A program made the translations under genes and the position numbers. Positions 1 to 9,743 of a DNA stretch of 64,000 nucleotides are shown here, piece by piece; within the stretch, counting starts at the first letter, position 1; every line of letters begins with the position of its first letter. Location: contig NZ_CP059491.1 in the NCBI RefSeq assembly GCF_014041935.1, positions 930,001 through 994,000 of the forward strand, given 5' to 3'. This stretch comes from Gordonia jinghuaiqii (lineage in GTDB: Bacteria > Actinomycetota > Actinomycetes > Mycobacteriales > Mycobacteriaceae). Under the pieces are notes generated by a model, which saw only the letters and a program-made list of their open reading frames with translations, was not told the origin of the DNA and did not search any database.

Positions 1-274
1 CGACGATCGTGCCCGGCGGAAGGCCGAGCCTGCGCTGCGCGGCCCCGATCGAGGCACGTGCCCGGTACAGACCGAGGAGGACCTCGTTGCTGTTGTCGCC
101 GCAGGCGAGCCTGCCGATCCAGGCGTCGCCGAGTGTCGGGTCCCATTCGGTGGCGCGGGTGAACGCCTTGGTGGCCTGGGCCGGGTTGTTGATCGGTTCC
201 TGACCTTCGACGGGGATGTTCAGGGACAGGACGCCGAGTTCGAACAGTGCCCTCGCCTTGCGGACATCGGCCAT
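1..274 (-). CDS. EccA-like AAA ATPase, N-terminal TPR part (partial)
   Basis: The gene starts with ATG at 274 and runs off the left edge, leaving about 91 residues. The visible part has the segment DAWIGRLACGD followed by an aromatic/arginine helix, which resembles the N-terminal TPR-like domain of EccA, the cytosolic AAA+ ATPase of ESX type VII secretion. The ATPase domain would lie outside the window. An AGGGGGGAAG purine run just before the ATG can serve as ribosome binding site. It is divergent from purL. No other ESX gene is visible, so it may belong to an ESX locus to the left or be a solitary EccA-like protein. The family call rests on short-motif resemblance only. Confidence 0.55.
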   Translation of the reverse strand, partial: MADVRKARALFELGVLSLNIPVEGQEPINNPAQATKAFTRATEWDPTLGDAWIGRLACGDNSNEVLLGLYRARASIGAAQRRLGLPPGTIV

Positions 275-517
275 CGCTTCCCCCCTGTGTTCCCTGGCAT
301 CCCCTGCGCGGCCCGGCCGTCGGCGCTGCGCAAACGCTGCCGTGCGCAGCCCACCCGGGGCGCACCCGTCCGGCTCAGGTGAACAGACTATCGCTAGATC
401 GGCGCGACGCCGGTCACAGATCTCCCAGACGGTTCGTCCGACGCCGCCGGGGGAGCCGATACGTCCGCGCGATGCCCCGTCGGCCGGAACCTCCCGGCCC
501 CGCCTAGACTTGTCAGC
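275..517. promoter_or_regulatory. Divergent promoter region eccA-like / purL
   Basis: This 243-bp gap separates two divergent genes and should hold both promoters. The only element I can support is the purL -10 hexamer at 505-510. I see no long inverted repeat, no riboswitch-like structure and no additional convincing ORF. Confidence 0.5.
505..510 (+). promoter_or_regulatory. -10 element TAGACT of purL (leaderless type)
   Basis: TAGACT ends 7 nt before the GTG start at 518, so transcription is expected to begin at or next to the start codon. No ribosome binding site lies in the 7-nt spacer. Confidence 0.55.
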
Positions 518-2815
518 GTGAGTGCCCAGGTGGATACCGTCTCAGCCGCTTCCCAGTCCCCGGATCATCCGCAGCCGTTCCGCGAACTAGGTCTCAAGGA
601 CGACGAGTACGCGCGGATCCGCGAGATCCTGGGCCGCCGGCCCACCGACGCCGAACTCGCCATGTACTCGGTGATGTGGTCCGAGCACTGCAGCTACAAG
701 TCGTCGAAGGTGCACCTGCGGTACTTCGGCGAGACCACCACCGAGGAGATGCGCGCGAGCATGCTCGCCGGTATCGGCGAGAACGCCGGCGTCGTCGACA
801 TCGGCGACGGCTGGGCGGTCACCTTCAAGGTCGAGTCGCACAACCATCCGAGTTACGTCGAGCCCTACCAGGGTGCGGCCACCGGTGTCGGCGGCATCGT
901 GCGCGACATCATGGCCATGGGTGCCCGCCCGATCGCGGTGATGGACCAGCTGCGCTTCGGCCCGGCCGACGCCCCCGACACCCGCCGGGTCGTCGACGGT
1001 GTGGTCCGCGGCGTCGGTGGTTACGGCAATTCCCTGGGCCTGCCGAACATCGGCGGCGAGACCGTCTTCGACGCCAGCTACGCGGGCAACCCCCTCGTCA
1101 ACGCGCTGTGCGCGGGCGTCCTGCGCACCGAGGACCTGCATCTGGCCTTCGCCTCGGGCGCCGGTAACAAGATCATCCTGTTCGGTGCGCGTACCGGCCT
1201 CGACGGCATCGGCGGTGTCTCGGTCCTGGCGTCGGAGACCTTCGACGACGAGGGCGAGGGTTCGGGTCCGAACCGCAAGAAGTTGCCGAGCGTGCAGGTG
1301 GGCGATCCGTTCACCGAGAAGGTGCTCATCGAGTGCTGCCTCGAGCTGTATCACGCCGGACTGGTCGTGGGCATCCAGGACCTCGGCGGAGCCGGATTGG
1401 CCTGTGCCACCAGCGAGCTCGCGGCCGCCGGCGACGGTGGCATGCACATCGACCTGGAGAAGGTCCCGATGCGCGCCAAGGGGATGACGCCGGCGGAGGT
1501 GCTCTCCAGCGAGTCGCAGGAACGCATGTGTGCGGTCGTGACCCCCGACAACGTCGAGAAGTTCCTCGAGGTCTGCCGCAAGTGGGATGTCCTCGCCACC
1601 GAGATCGGCGAGGTCACCGACGGCGAGCACCTGGTGATCGAGTGGCACGGCGAGACCGTCGTCGACGTGCCGCCGCGCACCGTCGCCCACGACGGTCCCG
1701 TGTACGAGCGCCCCGTGGCGCGTCCGGAGTGGCAGGACACCGTCGAGGCGTCGACGACCGAGCCGCTGCAGCGCCCGAGCACCCCCGACCAGCTGCGCGA
1801 GACGTTGCTGTCGATGCTCGCCTCGCCCGCGCTGTGCAGCCGCAAGTTCATCACCGACCAGTACGACCGGTACGTCCGCGGGAACACCGTTCTCGCCGAG
1901 CACGCCGACTCGGGCATGATCCGCATCGACGAGAAGACCGGCCGCGGAATCGCATTGGCGACCGATGCGTCGGGCCGCTACACCTTCCTCGACCCGTACC
2001 GCGGTGCGCAGCTCGCACTGGCGGAGGCGTACCGCAACGTCGCCGTGTCCGGTGCGACGCCGAAGGCCGTCACCAACTGTCTCAACTTCGGTTCACCGGA
2101 GGACCCGGCGGTGATGTGGCAGTTCCAGCAGGCCGTCCGCGGACTCGCCGACGGTTGTGCGCAACTCGGTATCCCGGTCACCGGCGGCAACGTCAGCTTC
2201 TACAACCAGACCGGTGCGACGCCCATCCTGCCGACCCCGGTCATCGGTGTGCTCGGTGTCATCGACGACGTGCACCGCCGTATCCCCACCGGGATCGGCA
2301 CCGAACCCGGCGAGACCCTGATCCTGCTGGGGGAGACCCGCGACGAGTTCGACGGGTCGATCTGGGCGCAGGTCGCCTACGACCACCTCGGCGGTGTGCC
2401 CCCGCAGGTCGACCTGGAACGTGAGCGTCTGCTGGCGGACATCCTGGCCGCGGCGTCGCGCGACGGATTGGTTTCCGCCGCACACGATCTCAGCGAGGGT
2501 GGACTCATCCAGACGGTTGTCGAGGCCGCGCTCGCCGGCGAGACCGGCTGCCGGGTGCTGCTGCCCGAGGACGCCGACCCGTTCGTGTGGCTGTTCTCCG
2601 AATCCGCAGGCCGCGTGCTCGTCGCGGTGCCGCGCACCGAGGAGTCGCGCTTCGTGGCGATGCTCGACGCCCGCGGGATGCCGTGGACGCGGATCGGTGT
2701 GGTCGATCAGGGCAGCGACTCGGTCGAGGTCCAGGACTACTTCTCGGTCCCGCTCACCGAACTCCGCGAGGCGCACGAGGGCACCCTGCCGAGACTGTTC
2801 GGCGACACCGCGTAG
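518..2815 (+). CDS. purL: Phosphoribosylformylglycinamidine synthase subunit PurL
   Basis: PurL uses ATP and PurQ-derived ammonia to convert formylglycinamide ribonucleotide to its amidine in step four of purine synthesis. The 765-residue length fits the small PurL that works with separate PurS and PurQ, neither of which is in the window. The family markers are [11 protein letters not shown] near residue 50, the catalytic HNHPS segment near residue 110, and two AIR-synthase-like halves with GGxGN-type glycine motifs. The GTG start at 518 directly follows the -10 hexamer TAGACT at 505-510, so the message is probably leaderless. A short hairpin, GTTGCG/CGCAAC at 2815-2829, follows the stop. Confidence 0.95.
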   Translation: MSAQVDTVSAASQSPDHPQPFRELGLKDDEYARIREILGRRPTDAELAMYSVMWSEHCSYKSSKVHLRYFGETTTEEMRASMLAGIGENAGVVDIGDGWAVTFKVESHNHPSYVEPYQGAATGVGGIVRDIMAMGARPIAVMDQLRFGPADAPDTRRVVDGVVRGVGGYGNSLGLPNIGGETVFDASYAGNPLVNALCAGVLRTEDLHLAFASGAGNKIILFGARTGLDGIGGVSVLASETFDDEGEGSGPNRKKLPSVQVGDPFTEKVLIECCLELYHAGLVVGIQDLGGAGLACATSELAAAGDGGMHIDLEKVPMRAKGMTPAEVLSSESQERMCAVVTPDNVEKFLEVCRKWDVLATEIGEVTDGEHLVIEWHGETVVDVPPRTVAHDGPVYERPVARPEWQDTVEASTTEPLQRPSTPDQLRETLLSMLASPALCSRKFITDQYDRYVRGNTVLAEHADSGMIRIDEKTGRGIALATDASGRYTFLDPYRGAQLALAEAYRNVAVSGATPKAVTNCLNFGSPEDPAVMWQFQQAVRGLADGCAQLGIPVTGGNVSFYNQTGATPILPTPVIGVLGVIDDVHRRIPTGIGTEPGETLILLGETRDEFDGSIWAQVAYDHLGGVPPQVDLERERLLADILAAASRDGLVSAAHDLSEGGLIQTVVEAALAGETGCRVLLPEDADPFVWLFSESAGRVLVAVPRTEESRFVAMLDARGMPWTRIGVVDQGSDSVEVQDYFSVPLTELREAHEGTLPRLFGDTA

Positions 2816-2950
2816 TTGCGGCTCGCAACGTCCTTACCTGCATGGATGTGTGCGTAAGTCAATGGAATCAATCTCGGTGCGAGGAGTATCCCGGCGCTTG
2901 CCGCCTCGGTTACGCTCCTGGGGTTCTCTGACAAGAGTGAAAGGGCCCCG

Positions 2951-3319
2951 ATGAGTTATCCCTATGATCCGAACCAGCCTTCGAACTACGGTGCGGGTGG
3001 TTACGGGCAGCAGCCCTACGGGGGTTTCCCGGGCGGGAACCCGGCCGGGCCGGAGCCGGACAACAATCTCGTGTGGGCGATCCTGTCGACGGTGTTGTGC
3101 TGTCTGCCGCTGGGCATCGTGTCGATCGTCAAGTCGACATCGGTCAGCAAGCTCTGGGCCGCAGGCGATTACGCCGGTGCGCAGCGCGCCGCCGACGAGG
3201 CCAAGAAGTGGGCGATGTGGAGTGCGATCACCTCGCTCGTTCTCGGGGTCCTGTTCGTCATCGTCTATGTCATCTTCTTTGTCATCCTCCTCGGCGCATC
3301 GTCCACGTCGACGTACTGA
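2951..3319 (+). CDS. CD225/dispanin-family small membrane protein
   Basis: This 122-residue protein has a Gly/Tyr/Gln/Pro-rich cytosolic head (residues 1-35, with YGQQPYGG-like repeats), a hydrophobic segment with a double cysteine (STVLCCLPLGIVSIV, about 43-57), a charged loop with a KSTSVSKLWAAGDY-like stretch, and a C-terminal membrane helix. That is the layout of CD225/dispanin proteins. In bacteria these are mostly of unknown function and sit in the inner membrane. The ATG follows AAAGGG with good spacing. It is tightly followed by a DUF2752 gene, so the two are probably co-transcribed. The family assignment is solid and the role is unknown. Confidence 0.8.
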   Translation: MSYPYDPNQPSNYGAGGYGQQPYGGFPGGNPAGPEPDNNLVWAILSTVLCCLPLGIVSIVKSTSVSKLWAAGDYAGAQRAADEAKKWAMWSAITSLVLGVLFVIVYVIFFVILLGASSTSTY

Positions 3320-3347
3320 GGGTTTCGAGGGGGCCGTCCTGCGACGG

Positions 3348-3764
3348 GTGTCGGCCCTCTCGGAACATCGTGTCCTCGGGCCGGCGACCGTCGTCGCCGG
3401 TACCGGCATGCTCTGTGCCGCCGTCTGGTTCGGCGATCCCACGACACCGGGTGGTGCCCTCCCGGTATGTCCGACGAAGCTGATCTTCGGGGTGACCTGT
3501 CCCGGATGCGGCTCACTGCGGGCGATCTACTCGTTGCTGCACGGCGATGTCCCGGCGGCGCTCCACTACAACGCGTTCGGTGTCCTCGCAATCGGGTTGT
3601 TGCTCTTTGCATTCGGGACCTACTGCGTGCGGTTGTGGACGGGTCGTCACCTCCGCGGTTGGCAGAACCTCAGGTACTCGGGCGTTGTCGCCCTCATCGT
3701 GGTTCTCGGATGGTTCGTCGTCCGCAACATCCCCGTCGAACCGCTCTGGTCGCTACATGTCTGA
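3348..3764 (+). CDS. DUF2752 membrane protein
   Basis: The protein has about 138 residues with three predicted membrane helices. It carries the DUF2752 signature CPGCGSLRA, in which two cysteines flank a glycine-rich turn, after the first helix. The frame is open well upstream, but only a few starts lie after the preceding stop. I chose GTG 3348; CTG 3339, directly behind the AGGGGG at 3328-3333, is an alternative. Its 3' end overlaps the convergent GDPD-like gene by 12 nt. DUF2752 often sits beside CD225/dispanin genes, as here, which hints at a joint membrane role. The biochemical function is unknown. Confidence 0.75.
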   Translation: MSALSEHRVLGPATVVAGTGMLCAAVWFGDPTTPGGALPVCPTKLIFGVTCPGCGSLRAIYSLLHGDVPAALHYNAFGVLAIGLLLFAFGTYCVRLWTGRHLRGWQNLRYSGVVALIVVLGWFVVRNIPVEPLWSLHV

Positions 3765-4670
3765 GCGTCGGAACCATCGGATGAGGCGGCAACCCGCACC
3801 GGGCGACGGGGCGCGGAGATCGAGTGCGACCAGCGCCTCGGGATCGTCGGTGGTGATTTGGTCGACCCGTAACTCCAACAGCCGCTTGATGTCCGGGGCC
3901 ACCTGCGGGCCGACTCGGGTGACCGTGTATCCGTCGACAAGGCGGTGGTGATCGTGGAATGCGCCTACCAGATCGTGACCGCGACCCTCCGCCGCGAGTA
4001 TCAGCCGGTTCTCGAGATAGATCATCTCGGCCTTCGGTGAGGCTGCCACCGCGGCGTCGACGAAGCCGTCGAAGTCGCCGGATCTGATCGCTGCCTCGGC
4101 GGCGCCGTGATGGCAAGGGTCGTAACCGATCCGGATTCCCGGCGCGGCCGAGGTCAACGTCTCCACGGCCGCGGCGTCGCCGCACGACAGGATGTAATGC
4201 GAGGCGAAGGGTGCCACGCTCCTCGCGAAGGTGTCGACGGCGGCGGCGTCGAGTGCCGCGTCGTCCTCCTTGAAGTCGAGTTGCAGGAGCGCGCCGGGTG
4301 CGATGTCGATGCCGGTGAACAGGCCGGTCAGATCTTCGAGGAGCAGGACCCGCTCGTCGAGTGCTCGGCCGTGGTTGTCGCGCAGGGACAGTTCCCGTAG
4401 GTGTGCCGCGGGCAGAGCCGACACCGCGCCGGTTCCGGTGGTGGCCCGGTCGACGATGCGGTCGTGCAAGACGGCGAAGCCGCGGTCGGCATGGATGACC
4501 AGGTCGATCTCGACACTCGCACCGAGTCGCATGCCTTCGACGATCCGGCTCGCGGTGAAGGCCGGGTCGTCGGCGCGACGACGGGCGCGGTGCCACTTGA
4601 TCATGGTCCGGTGGCCGGCGTGGTCGATGTACAGAGGGGCCCGCGCCGGGCCCGGCGGTGTCGGGGTCAT
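3753..4670 (-). CDS. Glycerophosphodiester phosphodiesterase-like protein
   Basis: The 305-residue protein shows an ExD pair (SVEIDLVIHADRGFAVLHD, near residue 50) followed by the HD of GDPD-type TIM barrels, then R-T-G-G-V-x-L as in family members. A weak C-terminal signature (VDQITTDDPE) also fits. These enzymes cleave glycerophosphodiesters to glycerol-3-phosphate and an alcohol. The first barrel strand reads HAGHRTMIKWHR rather than the usual HRG motif, so activity is uncertain. The ATG at 4670 follows TAGGCT (4679-4684) by 8 nt with no ribosome binding site. It is convergent with the DUF2752 gene. Confidence 0.65.
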   Translation of the reverse strand: MTPTPPGPARAPLYIDHAGHRTMIKWHRARRRADDPAFTASRIVEGMRLGASVEIDLVIHADRGFAVLHDRIVDRATTGTGAVSALPAAHLRELSLRDNHGRALDERVLLLEDLTGLFTGIDIAPGALLQLDFKEDDAALDAAAVDTFARSVAPFASHYILSCGDAAAVETLTSAAPGIRIGYDPCHHGAAEAAIRSGDFDGFVDAAVAASPKAEMIYLENRLILAAEGRGHDLVGAFHDHHRLVDGYTVTRVGPQVAPDIKRLLELRVDQITTDDPEALVALDLRAPSPGAGCRLIRWFRRSDM

Positions 4671-4678
4671 CGCCTGTG

Positions 4679-4684
4679 AGCCTA
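4679..4684 (-). promoter_or_regulatory. -10 element TAGGCT of the GDPD-like gene
   Basis: On the minus strand TAGGCT ends 8 nt before the ATG at 4670. This fits a leaderless or nearly leaderless transcript. Confidence 0.45.
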
Positions 4685-4756
4685 GCTCCGCAGGGGCAGG
4701 TGGGGAGGAACTCTGCGCGCGGCAGAGGCGTTCTCGCCGAACGCCCACGCCGGAGT

Positions 4757-4770
4757 TGAAACGTGTTCTA
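4757..4770 (+). promoter_or_regulatory. KstR-like operator
   Basis: TGAAACGTGTTCTA matches the KstR pattern TnnAACnnGTTnnA at all fixed positions. It ends 11 nt before the ATG of the reductase gene at 4782. In actinobacteria KstR is a TetR repressor of sterol catabolism that is released by cholesterol-derived CoA thioesters. Occupation here would block transcription or translation start. Confidence 0.6.
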
Positions 4771-4781
4771 GTTTGAGGGAC

Positions 4782-5861
4782 ATGACTCTGCGCGTGGTCG
4801 AATGGTCGACCGGAACAGTCGGACGACATGCCATCGCCGGGATCGACGCCCGGCCGGACCTCGACCTCGTGGGGGTGTGGGTGTCCGACCCGGCCAAGGT
4901 CGGCAGGGATTCCGGTGAACTGGCAGGCCTCGGGCGCGAACTCGGTGTCGAGGCGACGAACGACCGCGACGCGCTGATCGCGTTGAAGCCGGACTGCATC
5001 GTGCACACCGCGATGACCGATGACCGGGTCATGGAGGCCATCGAGGACCTGATCTTCTTCGTCTCCAACGGCATCAACGTGGTGTCGAGCGGGCCGGTGG
5101 TGCTGCAGTTCCCGCACGGCATCCTGCCCGACTCGCTGCTCGAGCGCATCGAGGACGCCGGACGGAAGGGCAACGCCAGTCTGCACGTCAACGGCATCGA
5201 TCCCGGTTTCGCCAATGATGCTCTGCCCCTGGCGATGACGAGTCTCTCGCAACGCATCGACGAGGTGCGCTGCCAGGAGATCGCCGACTATTCGACCTAC
5301 TATCAGCCGGTCGTGATGCGGGACCTGTTCGGCTTCGGGCAACCGATGGATGCCACCCCGCTGCTGCTCGCACCGGGCATCCTGTCGATGGCGTGGGGAA
5401 GCGTCGTCCGGCAGATCGCCGCCGGACTCGACCTCGTGCTCGACGAGCCGCTGCTCGAACGTGTGGAGCGGGTGGAAGCCGACCGCGACTACTCGACGGT
5501 GTCCGTCGAGATCGGCAAGGGCACGATGGCGGCGCTCCGGTTCGAGGTGGCCGGACAGGTCGACGGCGTGGATCGTGTTGTGCTGGAACATTACACGCGC
5601 ACACATCCCGAGCAGTGCCCGCAGTGGCCGTCGCCGAACGACGGCGACGGCTGCTACCGTATCGCGATCTCCGGCGAACCGGAGATGGCCGTCGAGTTCT
5701 CCCACCACGGCGAGCACGGCGACCACAACGTCTCCGGGATGATCGTCACCGCCATGCGTCTGGTGAATTCCGTTGCCGCCGTGGTGGATGCGAAACCGGG
5801 CCTGGTCACTGCGCTGGATTTGCCGCTGGTGACCGGGCGCGGGCTCGTCGCCGGCAGGTGA
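4782..5861 (+). CDS. NAD(P)-dependent amine dehydrogenase / dihydrodipicolinate reductase-like protein
   Basis: This 359-residue protein has an N-terminal Rossmann fold (VVEWSTGTVGRHA) like dihydrodipicolinate reductase. The C-terminal domain is of the type found in 2,4-diaminopentanoate dehydrogenase. Actinobacteria carry several such paralogues, often near sterol or lipid catabolic genes, with substrates mostly unknown. The ATG at 4782 follows GAGGGAC; an in-frame TTG at 4773 is less likely. The KstR-like box just upstream suggests it is induced with the sterol-degradation regulon. Fold confidence is high, substrate confidence is low. Confidence 0.7.
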   Translation: MTLRVVEWSTGTVGRHAIAGIDARPDLDLVGVWVSDPAKVGRDSGELAGLGRELGVEATNDRDALIALKPDCIVHTAMTDDRVMEAIEDLIFFVSNGINVVSSGPVVLQFPHGILPDSLLERIEDAGRKGNASLHVNGIDPGFANDALPLAMTSLSQRIDEVRCQEIADYSTYYQPVVMRDLFGFGQPMDATPLLLAPGILSMAWGSVVRQIAAGLDLVLDEPLLERVERVEADRDYSTVSVEIGKGTMAALRFEVAGQVDGVDRVVLEHYTRTHPEQCPQWPSPNDGDGCYRIAISGEPEMAVEFSHHGEHGDHNVSGMIVTAMRLVNSVAAVVDAKPGLVTALDLPLVTGRGLVAGR

Positions 5862-5870
5862 GCCGGTGGC

Positions 5871-7379
5871 TCACACCTCCCAGGTGTGGACGGGTTCGCC
5901 TTCGTGCATGTGCGTGACGTAGTCCCGCAGCATGCCGTTGAGTGCCTCGGCACGACTCTCGCCTGCCTTCTCGCGGGCGGCGACCGCGTGTCGCTGCCAC
6001 ACCGAGCCGGACTGGCGGGACACGCAGCGTCCCTCGATGACTCCGAGGTAGCGGGCGCGCGCCTTCTCCGACAGTCCGTATGAGGTCAGTCCCTGCTCGG
6101 CCAGCTCCAGCAATCTGCGCAGGACGAGTTCGTCGGGCCGCACCCAGCCGACGTTCGGCCAGTACAGCTGCGATTCGAAACCGGAGCGGGCGCCGGACTG
6201 CAGGTTCTCGGCGGCGGCGTTGAACGACATCTGCGACCACAGGGGCCGTTCGGCCTCGAACAGGCCGCGCACGACGCCGTAGTAGAACGCCGCGTTGGCC
6301 ATGGTGTCCACGACGGTGGGACCCGCGGGCAACACGCGGTTCTCGACCCGCAGGTGGGCATGGCCGTCGACGACGTCGTAGACCGGACGGTTCCATCGGT
6401 ACACGGTGCCGTTGTGCAGGCGGAGTTCGTCGAGGGCCGGGGTACGTCCGGCCTCGAGTTCGGCCAGCGGGTCGATGTCGGTGGACACCGGGAGAAGTGC
6501 CGGGAAGTACCGGGTGTTCTCCTCGAACAGGTCGAAGATCGTGTTGATCCAGCGCTCGCCGAACCACACCCGGGGCCGCACGCCCTGGTTCTTCAGTTCG
6601 AGCGGCCGGGTGTCGGTGGCCTGCTCGAAGACCGGTATCCGGCTCTCGTGCCAGAGTGCGGTCTCGGCCAGGAACGGCGAGTTGCCGGCGATGGCCACCT
6701 GCACCCCGGCGATCGCCTGCGCCGCATTCCAATGCGCGGCAAAGTCTTCCGGCGCCACACGAAGGTGCAGCTGCAGGGAGGTGCAGGCCGCTTCGGGCAG
6801 GATCGAGTCGGTCGAGGTGTGCAGGTGCTCGGGGTCGTGGCGTTCGGTCAGCGGCATTCCGCTGATGTCGATCTCGAGGTCCTCGCCGCGTGCGGCGAAG
6901 ATCTGCTCGTTCAGCAGGTCGTAGCGGGGGTTGGCCGAGATCCAGTGATGGGCAAAGTGTTCGGCCTTGAGGGTGGGCAGCATGCCGATCATCACGAGGT
7001 GACTCGAGGTCTGCGACGCCCGCTCCTCGGCGCGGTTCAACGACCGGCGCAGCGCATCTTCGAGGGAGATCGTGTCATCGGTGGTGAAAGGGCGCGGCGC
7101 GACGTTGATCTCGATGTTGAACTGGCCCAGCTCGGTCTGGTAGTCGGGGTCGGCGATGGCCTCGAGCACCTCGGCGTTGGCCATCGACGGTCGCATGTGT
7201 TCGTCGACGAGGTTGAGCTCGACTTCCATGCCGAGCAACGGCCTGGGCGGTCGGCCCTGATCGGTGAACAACCCGTCGGCGAGCATCCGGGCGATCGCCT
7301 CGGTTCCCCGGCCGACCTGCCGTCGGAAGCGGACCCGGTCTTCACCGGTGAACTGCTGCTTGGTCACCTCGGCACCCAT
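5871..7379 (-). CDS. Glutamate-cysteine ligase family protein (GCS2-type)
   Basis: The 502-residue protein has the GCS2 carboxylate-amine ligase layout: LLGMEVELNLVDE near residue 46, an ETELGQFNIEIN-like strand (here YQTELGQFNIEIN), SLQLHLRV, and a RVENRVLPAGPT motif that binds substrate carboxylates. It is longer than YbdK-type ligases and may form a peptide or amide bond with glutamate. It could not be matched with confidence to EgtA of ergothioneine synthesis, and no egtBCD genes are nearby. The ATG at 7379 follows CAGTAT by 7 nt. It is divergent from the sterol-carrier gene. The real substrate is unknown. Confidence 0.65.
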   Translation of the reverse strand: MGAEVTKQQFTGEDRVRFRRQVGRGTEAIARMLADGLFTDQGRPPRPLLGMEVELNLVDEHMRPSMANAEVLEAIADPDYQTELGQFNIEINVAPRPFTTDDTISLEDALRRSLNRAEERASQTSSHLVMIGMLPTLKAEHFAHHWISANPRYDLLNEQIFAARGEDLEIDISGMPLTERHDPEHLHTSTDSILPEAACTSLQLHLRVAPEDFAAHWNAAQAIAGVQVAIAGNSPFLAETALWHESRIPVFEQATDTRPLELKNQGVRPRVWFGERWINTIFDLFEENTRYFPALLPVSTDIDPLAELEAGRTPALDELRLHNGTVYRWNRPVYDVVDGHAHLRVENRVLPAGPTVVDTMANAAFYYGVVRGLFEAERPLWSQMSFNAAAENLQSGARSGFESQLYWPNVGWVRPDELVLRRLLELAEQGLTSYGLSEKARARYLGVIEGRCVSRQSGSVWQRHAVAAREKAGESRAEALNGMLRDYVTHMHEGEPVHTWEV

Positions 7380-7455
7380 GCGGTCAATACTGCCCGATGC
7401 GGGCTGTGCCGAACCCTGCTGGAGCACGTTCGGACCCTGATGCAAGATGGCGTGT

Positions 7456-7869
7456 GTGCCGACGCGTAAGAGAGTGGACCCCACCGAGGTCCGCGCCGCC
7501 GTCCTCGCGGTCGCGGACTGGCTCGTCGACGAGAATGCGCCCGCACCGTCGCGAGCGGCGATCGCCGCCGCGGTCCGACTCTCCGCCCGCACCCTCGAAC
7601 AGATCGCGCCGGGCAACTCCGTGGAGGTGCGGGTGCCGCCGTTCGTCGCGGTGCAGTGCATCGAAGGTCCCCGTCACACACGAGGAACGCCGCCCAACGT
7701 CGTCGAGACCTCGCCGCGCACCTGGCTGCTGCTCGTGACCGGGCTGCTGCGTTACGACGAGGCACTCGCCGCCGGGGGAGTGGACTCCTCCGGGCATCGC
7801 GCCGAGCTGGTGGCCGACCTGCTGCCCCTCGTCCCCGTCGCCGCCGACGGGCCGGCGCCGGGTGCCTGA
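7456..7869 (+). CDS. Sterol-carrier-family protein (Rv0807-like)
   Basis: This small protein of about 137 residues begins MPTRKRVDPTEVRAAV and has the RVPPFVAVQC and GTPPNVVETSPRTWLLL segments of the actinobacterial 'sterol carrier family' proteins that sit beside purF (Rv0807 in M. tuberculosis). Its binding partner is not known and the name comes from distant SCP2 similarity. GTG 7456 is preferred because CAAGAT (7443-7448) ends 7 nt upstream; ATG 7447 is an in-frame alternative. It is followed by purF after a 170-bp gap. Confidence 0.6.
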   Translation: MPTRKRVDPTEVRAAVLAVADWLVDENAPAPSRAAIAAAVRLSARTLEQIAPGNSVEVRVPPFVAVQCIEGPRHTRGTPPNVVETSPRTWLLLVTGLLRYDEALAAGGVDSSGHRAELVADLLPLVPVAADGPAPGA

Positions 7870-8039
7870 GGGGGAGTGTGATCGGTCACTCACCGATGTC
7901 CGTATGGAATTCCGTCCGCCTCCACACCGCTGCAAGATTCGCAATGGGAGGCGACGGGCACGTAAACTGCGAACTGTCTCCCAGCCCATTCACTTTCACA
8001 GCCGTGTTGTACCGATTCGCAGCCCCAGGGAGCTAGTCG

Positions 8040-9641
8040 ATGACTGATCGTTCGATCGCCAACGTGAACCTGCTCGCTCCCACGACGCCGACCGGTGGGT
8101 GCTCGGCGCGCGCCGGCAACCCGGCCCCGCTGGACGAACCCGAGAACGAACCCCGCGAAGAGTGTGGTGTCTTCGGGGTCTGGGCCCCGGGCGAGGACGT
8201 CGCCAAGCTGAGCTACTACGGCCTCTACGCGTTGCAGCATCGTGGTCAGGAAGCCGCGGGCATCGCGGTCGGCGACGGCAGCCAGGTCGTCGTCTTCAAG
8301 GACCTGGGTCTGGTCAGCCAGGTGTTCGACGAGCAGACGCTCGGCGCGATGAGCGGACACGTCGCCATCGGGCACTGCCGCTACTCCACCACCGGCTCGA
8401 CCACGTGGGAGAACTCCCAGCCGATCTTCCGGACCACCGACGCCGGAACCGGTGTCGCCCTCGGTCACAACGGCAACCTCGTCAACACCTCCGAGCTCGC
8501 CGCTCGCGCCCGTGAACACGGCATCAAGAGTTCGGCCGCGACGTCGGACTCCGACGTCGTAGGTGCGCTGCTGGCGCACGGCGCCGCGGACAGCTCGATC
8601 GAGCAGGCCGCGATGGAACTCCTGCCGACCCTCAAGGGTGCCTTCTGCCTCACCTTCATGGACGAGCACACGCTCTACGCCGCGCGTGACCCGCACGGCG
8701 TGCGTCCGCTGTCCCTCGGCCGCCTCGACCGCGGCTGGGTCGTCGCCTCGGAGACAGCCGCCCTCGACATCGTCGGTGCGTCCTTCGTCCGTGACATCGA
8801 GCCGGGCGAACTGCTGGCCATCGACGCCGACGGCGTGCGCAGCTCGCGCTTCGCCGAGCCCACCCCGCGCGGGTGCGTCTTCGAATACGTCTACCTGGCC
8901 CGGCCGGACTCGGTGATCAACGGCCGGTCGGTGCACTCCACGCGCGTGGAGATCGGGCGGCGACTCGCCAAAGAGCATCCCGCGGAGGGCGACCTGGTCA
9001 TCCCGGTGCCGGAGTCGGGCGTGCCCGCCGCCGTCGGTTTCGCCCAGGGGTCGGGAATCCCGTACGGCCAGGGCCTCATGAAGAACGCCTACGTCGGCCG
9101 GACCTTCATCCAGCCGTCGCAGACGATCCGTCAGCTCGGCATCCGACTCAAACTCAACCCGCTGCGCGAGGTCATCCGCGGCAAGCGGCTCATCGTCGTC
9201 GACGACTCGATCGTGCGCGGCAACACCCAGCGCGCCCTGATCCGGATGCTGCGTGAGGCCGGTGCGACCGAGGTCCACGTGCGTATCGCGTCGAGTCCGG
9301 TTCGCTGGCCGTGCTTCTACGGCATCGACTTCGCCTCGCCTGCCGAACTCATCGCCAACGGCATGGAATCCGAGGCCGGGATGGTCGAGGGGGTTCGCCA
9401 GGCGATCGGCGCGGACTCGCTCGGCTACATCAGCACCGACGAGATGATCAACTCGACGGGCCAGTCTGCGTCGGCACTGTGCGCGGCCTGTTTCGACGGC
9501 GAATACCCGATCGAGCTGCCCAAGGAGACCTCCATGGGCAAGGCCGTCCTCGAGCAGATGCTCGCGAGTGCCGCAGGCGATCGGACGGTGGACCCGCTGT
9601 CGAAGCCGAATGACAACGTCAGTGCCGTCATGCGGCCGTAG
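8040..9641 (+). CDS. purF: Amidophosphoribosyltransferase PurF
   Basis: PurF performs the committed step of purine synthesis, transferring glutamine ammonia to PRPP. The 533 residues include a 41-residue leader before ECGVFG. Cys42 would be the N-terminal nucleophile exposed after self-cleavage, as in the Bacillus-type enzyme. The phosphoribosyltransferase PRPP loop is VVDDSIVRGNT. Cysteines in RWPCFYGID and ALCAACFDGEYP fit the 4Fe-4S ligands of this class, which makes the enzyme oxygen sensitive. The ATG follows AGGGAG. purM lies 100 bp downstream with a possible attenuator between them. Confidence 0.97.
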   Translation: MTDRSIANVNLLAPTTPTGGCSARAGNPAPLDEPENEPREECGVFGVWAPGEDVAKLSYYGLYALQHRGQEAAGIAVGDGSQVVVFKDLGLVSQVFDEQTLGAMSGHVAIGHCRYSTTGSTTWENSQPIFRTTDAGTGVALGHNGNLVNTSELAARAREHGIKSSAATSDSDVVGALLAHGAADSSIEQAAMELLPTLKGAFCLTFMDEHTLYAARDPHGVRPLSLGRLDRGWVVASETAALDIVGASFVRDIEPGELLAIDADGVRSSRFAEPTPRGCVFEYVYLARPDSVINGRSVHSTRVEIGRRLAKEHPAEGDLVIPVPESGVPAAVGFAQGSGIPYGQGLMKNAYVGRTFIQPSQTIRQLGIRLKLNPLREVIRGKRLIVVDDSIVRGNTQRALIRMLREAGATEVHVRIASSPVRWPCFYGIDFASPAELIANGMESEAGMVEGVRQAIGADSLGYISTDEMINSTGQSASALCAACFDGEYPIELPKETSMGKAVLEQMLASAAGDRTVDPLSKPNDNVSAVMRP

Positions 9642-9678
9642 GTCCGGCTCGATCGGCGCTCCGGTACCGTGTGACCCG

Positions 9679-9705
9679 TCGGCGAACCCGCCGAGAGAAT
9701 TTTTT
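9679..9705 (+). terminator. Hairpin plus T-run between purF and purM
   Basis: TCGGCG and CGCCGA (9679-9684 and 9689-9694) form a 6-bp stem with a 4-nt loop. Five bases later comes a run of six T (9700-9705). It may end purF transcription partially or attenuate purM. The offset T-run makes it weaker than a textbook terminator. Confidence 0.4.
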
Positions 9706-9743
9706 GGACCCAGAACAAGCTTGTGACAGGGAGTGCTGCGGTG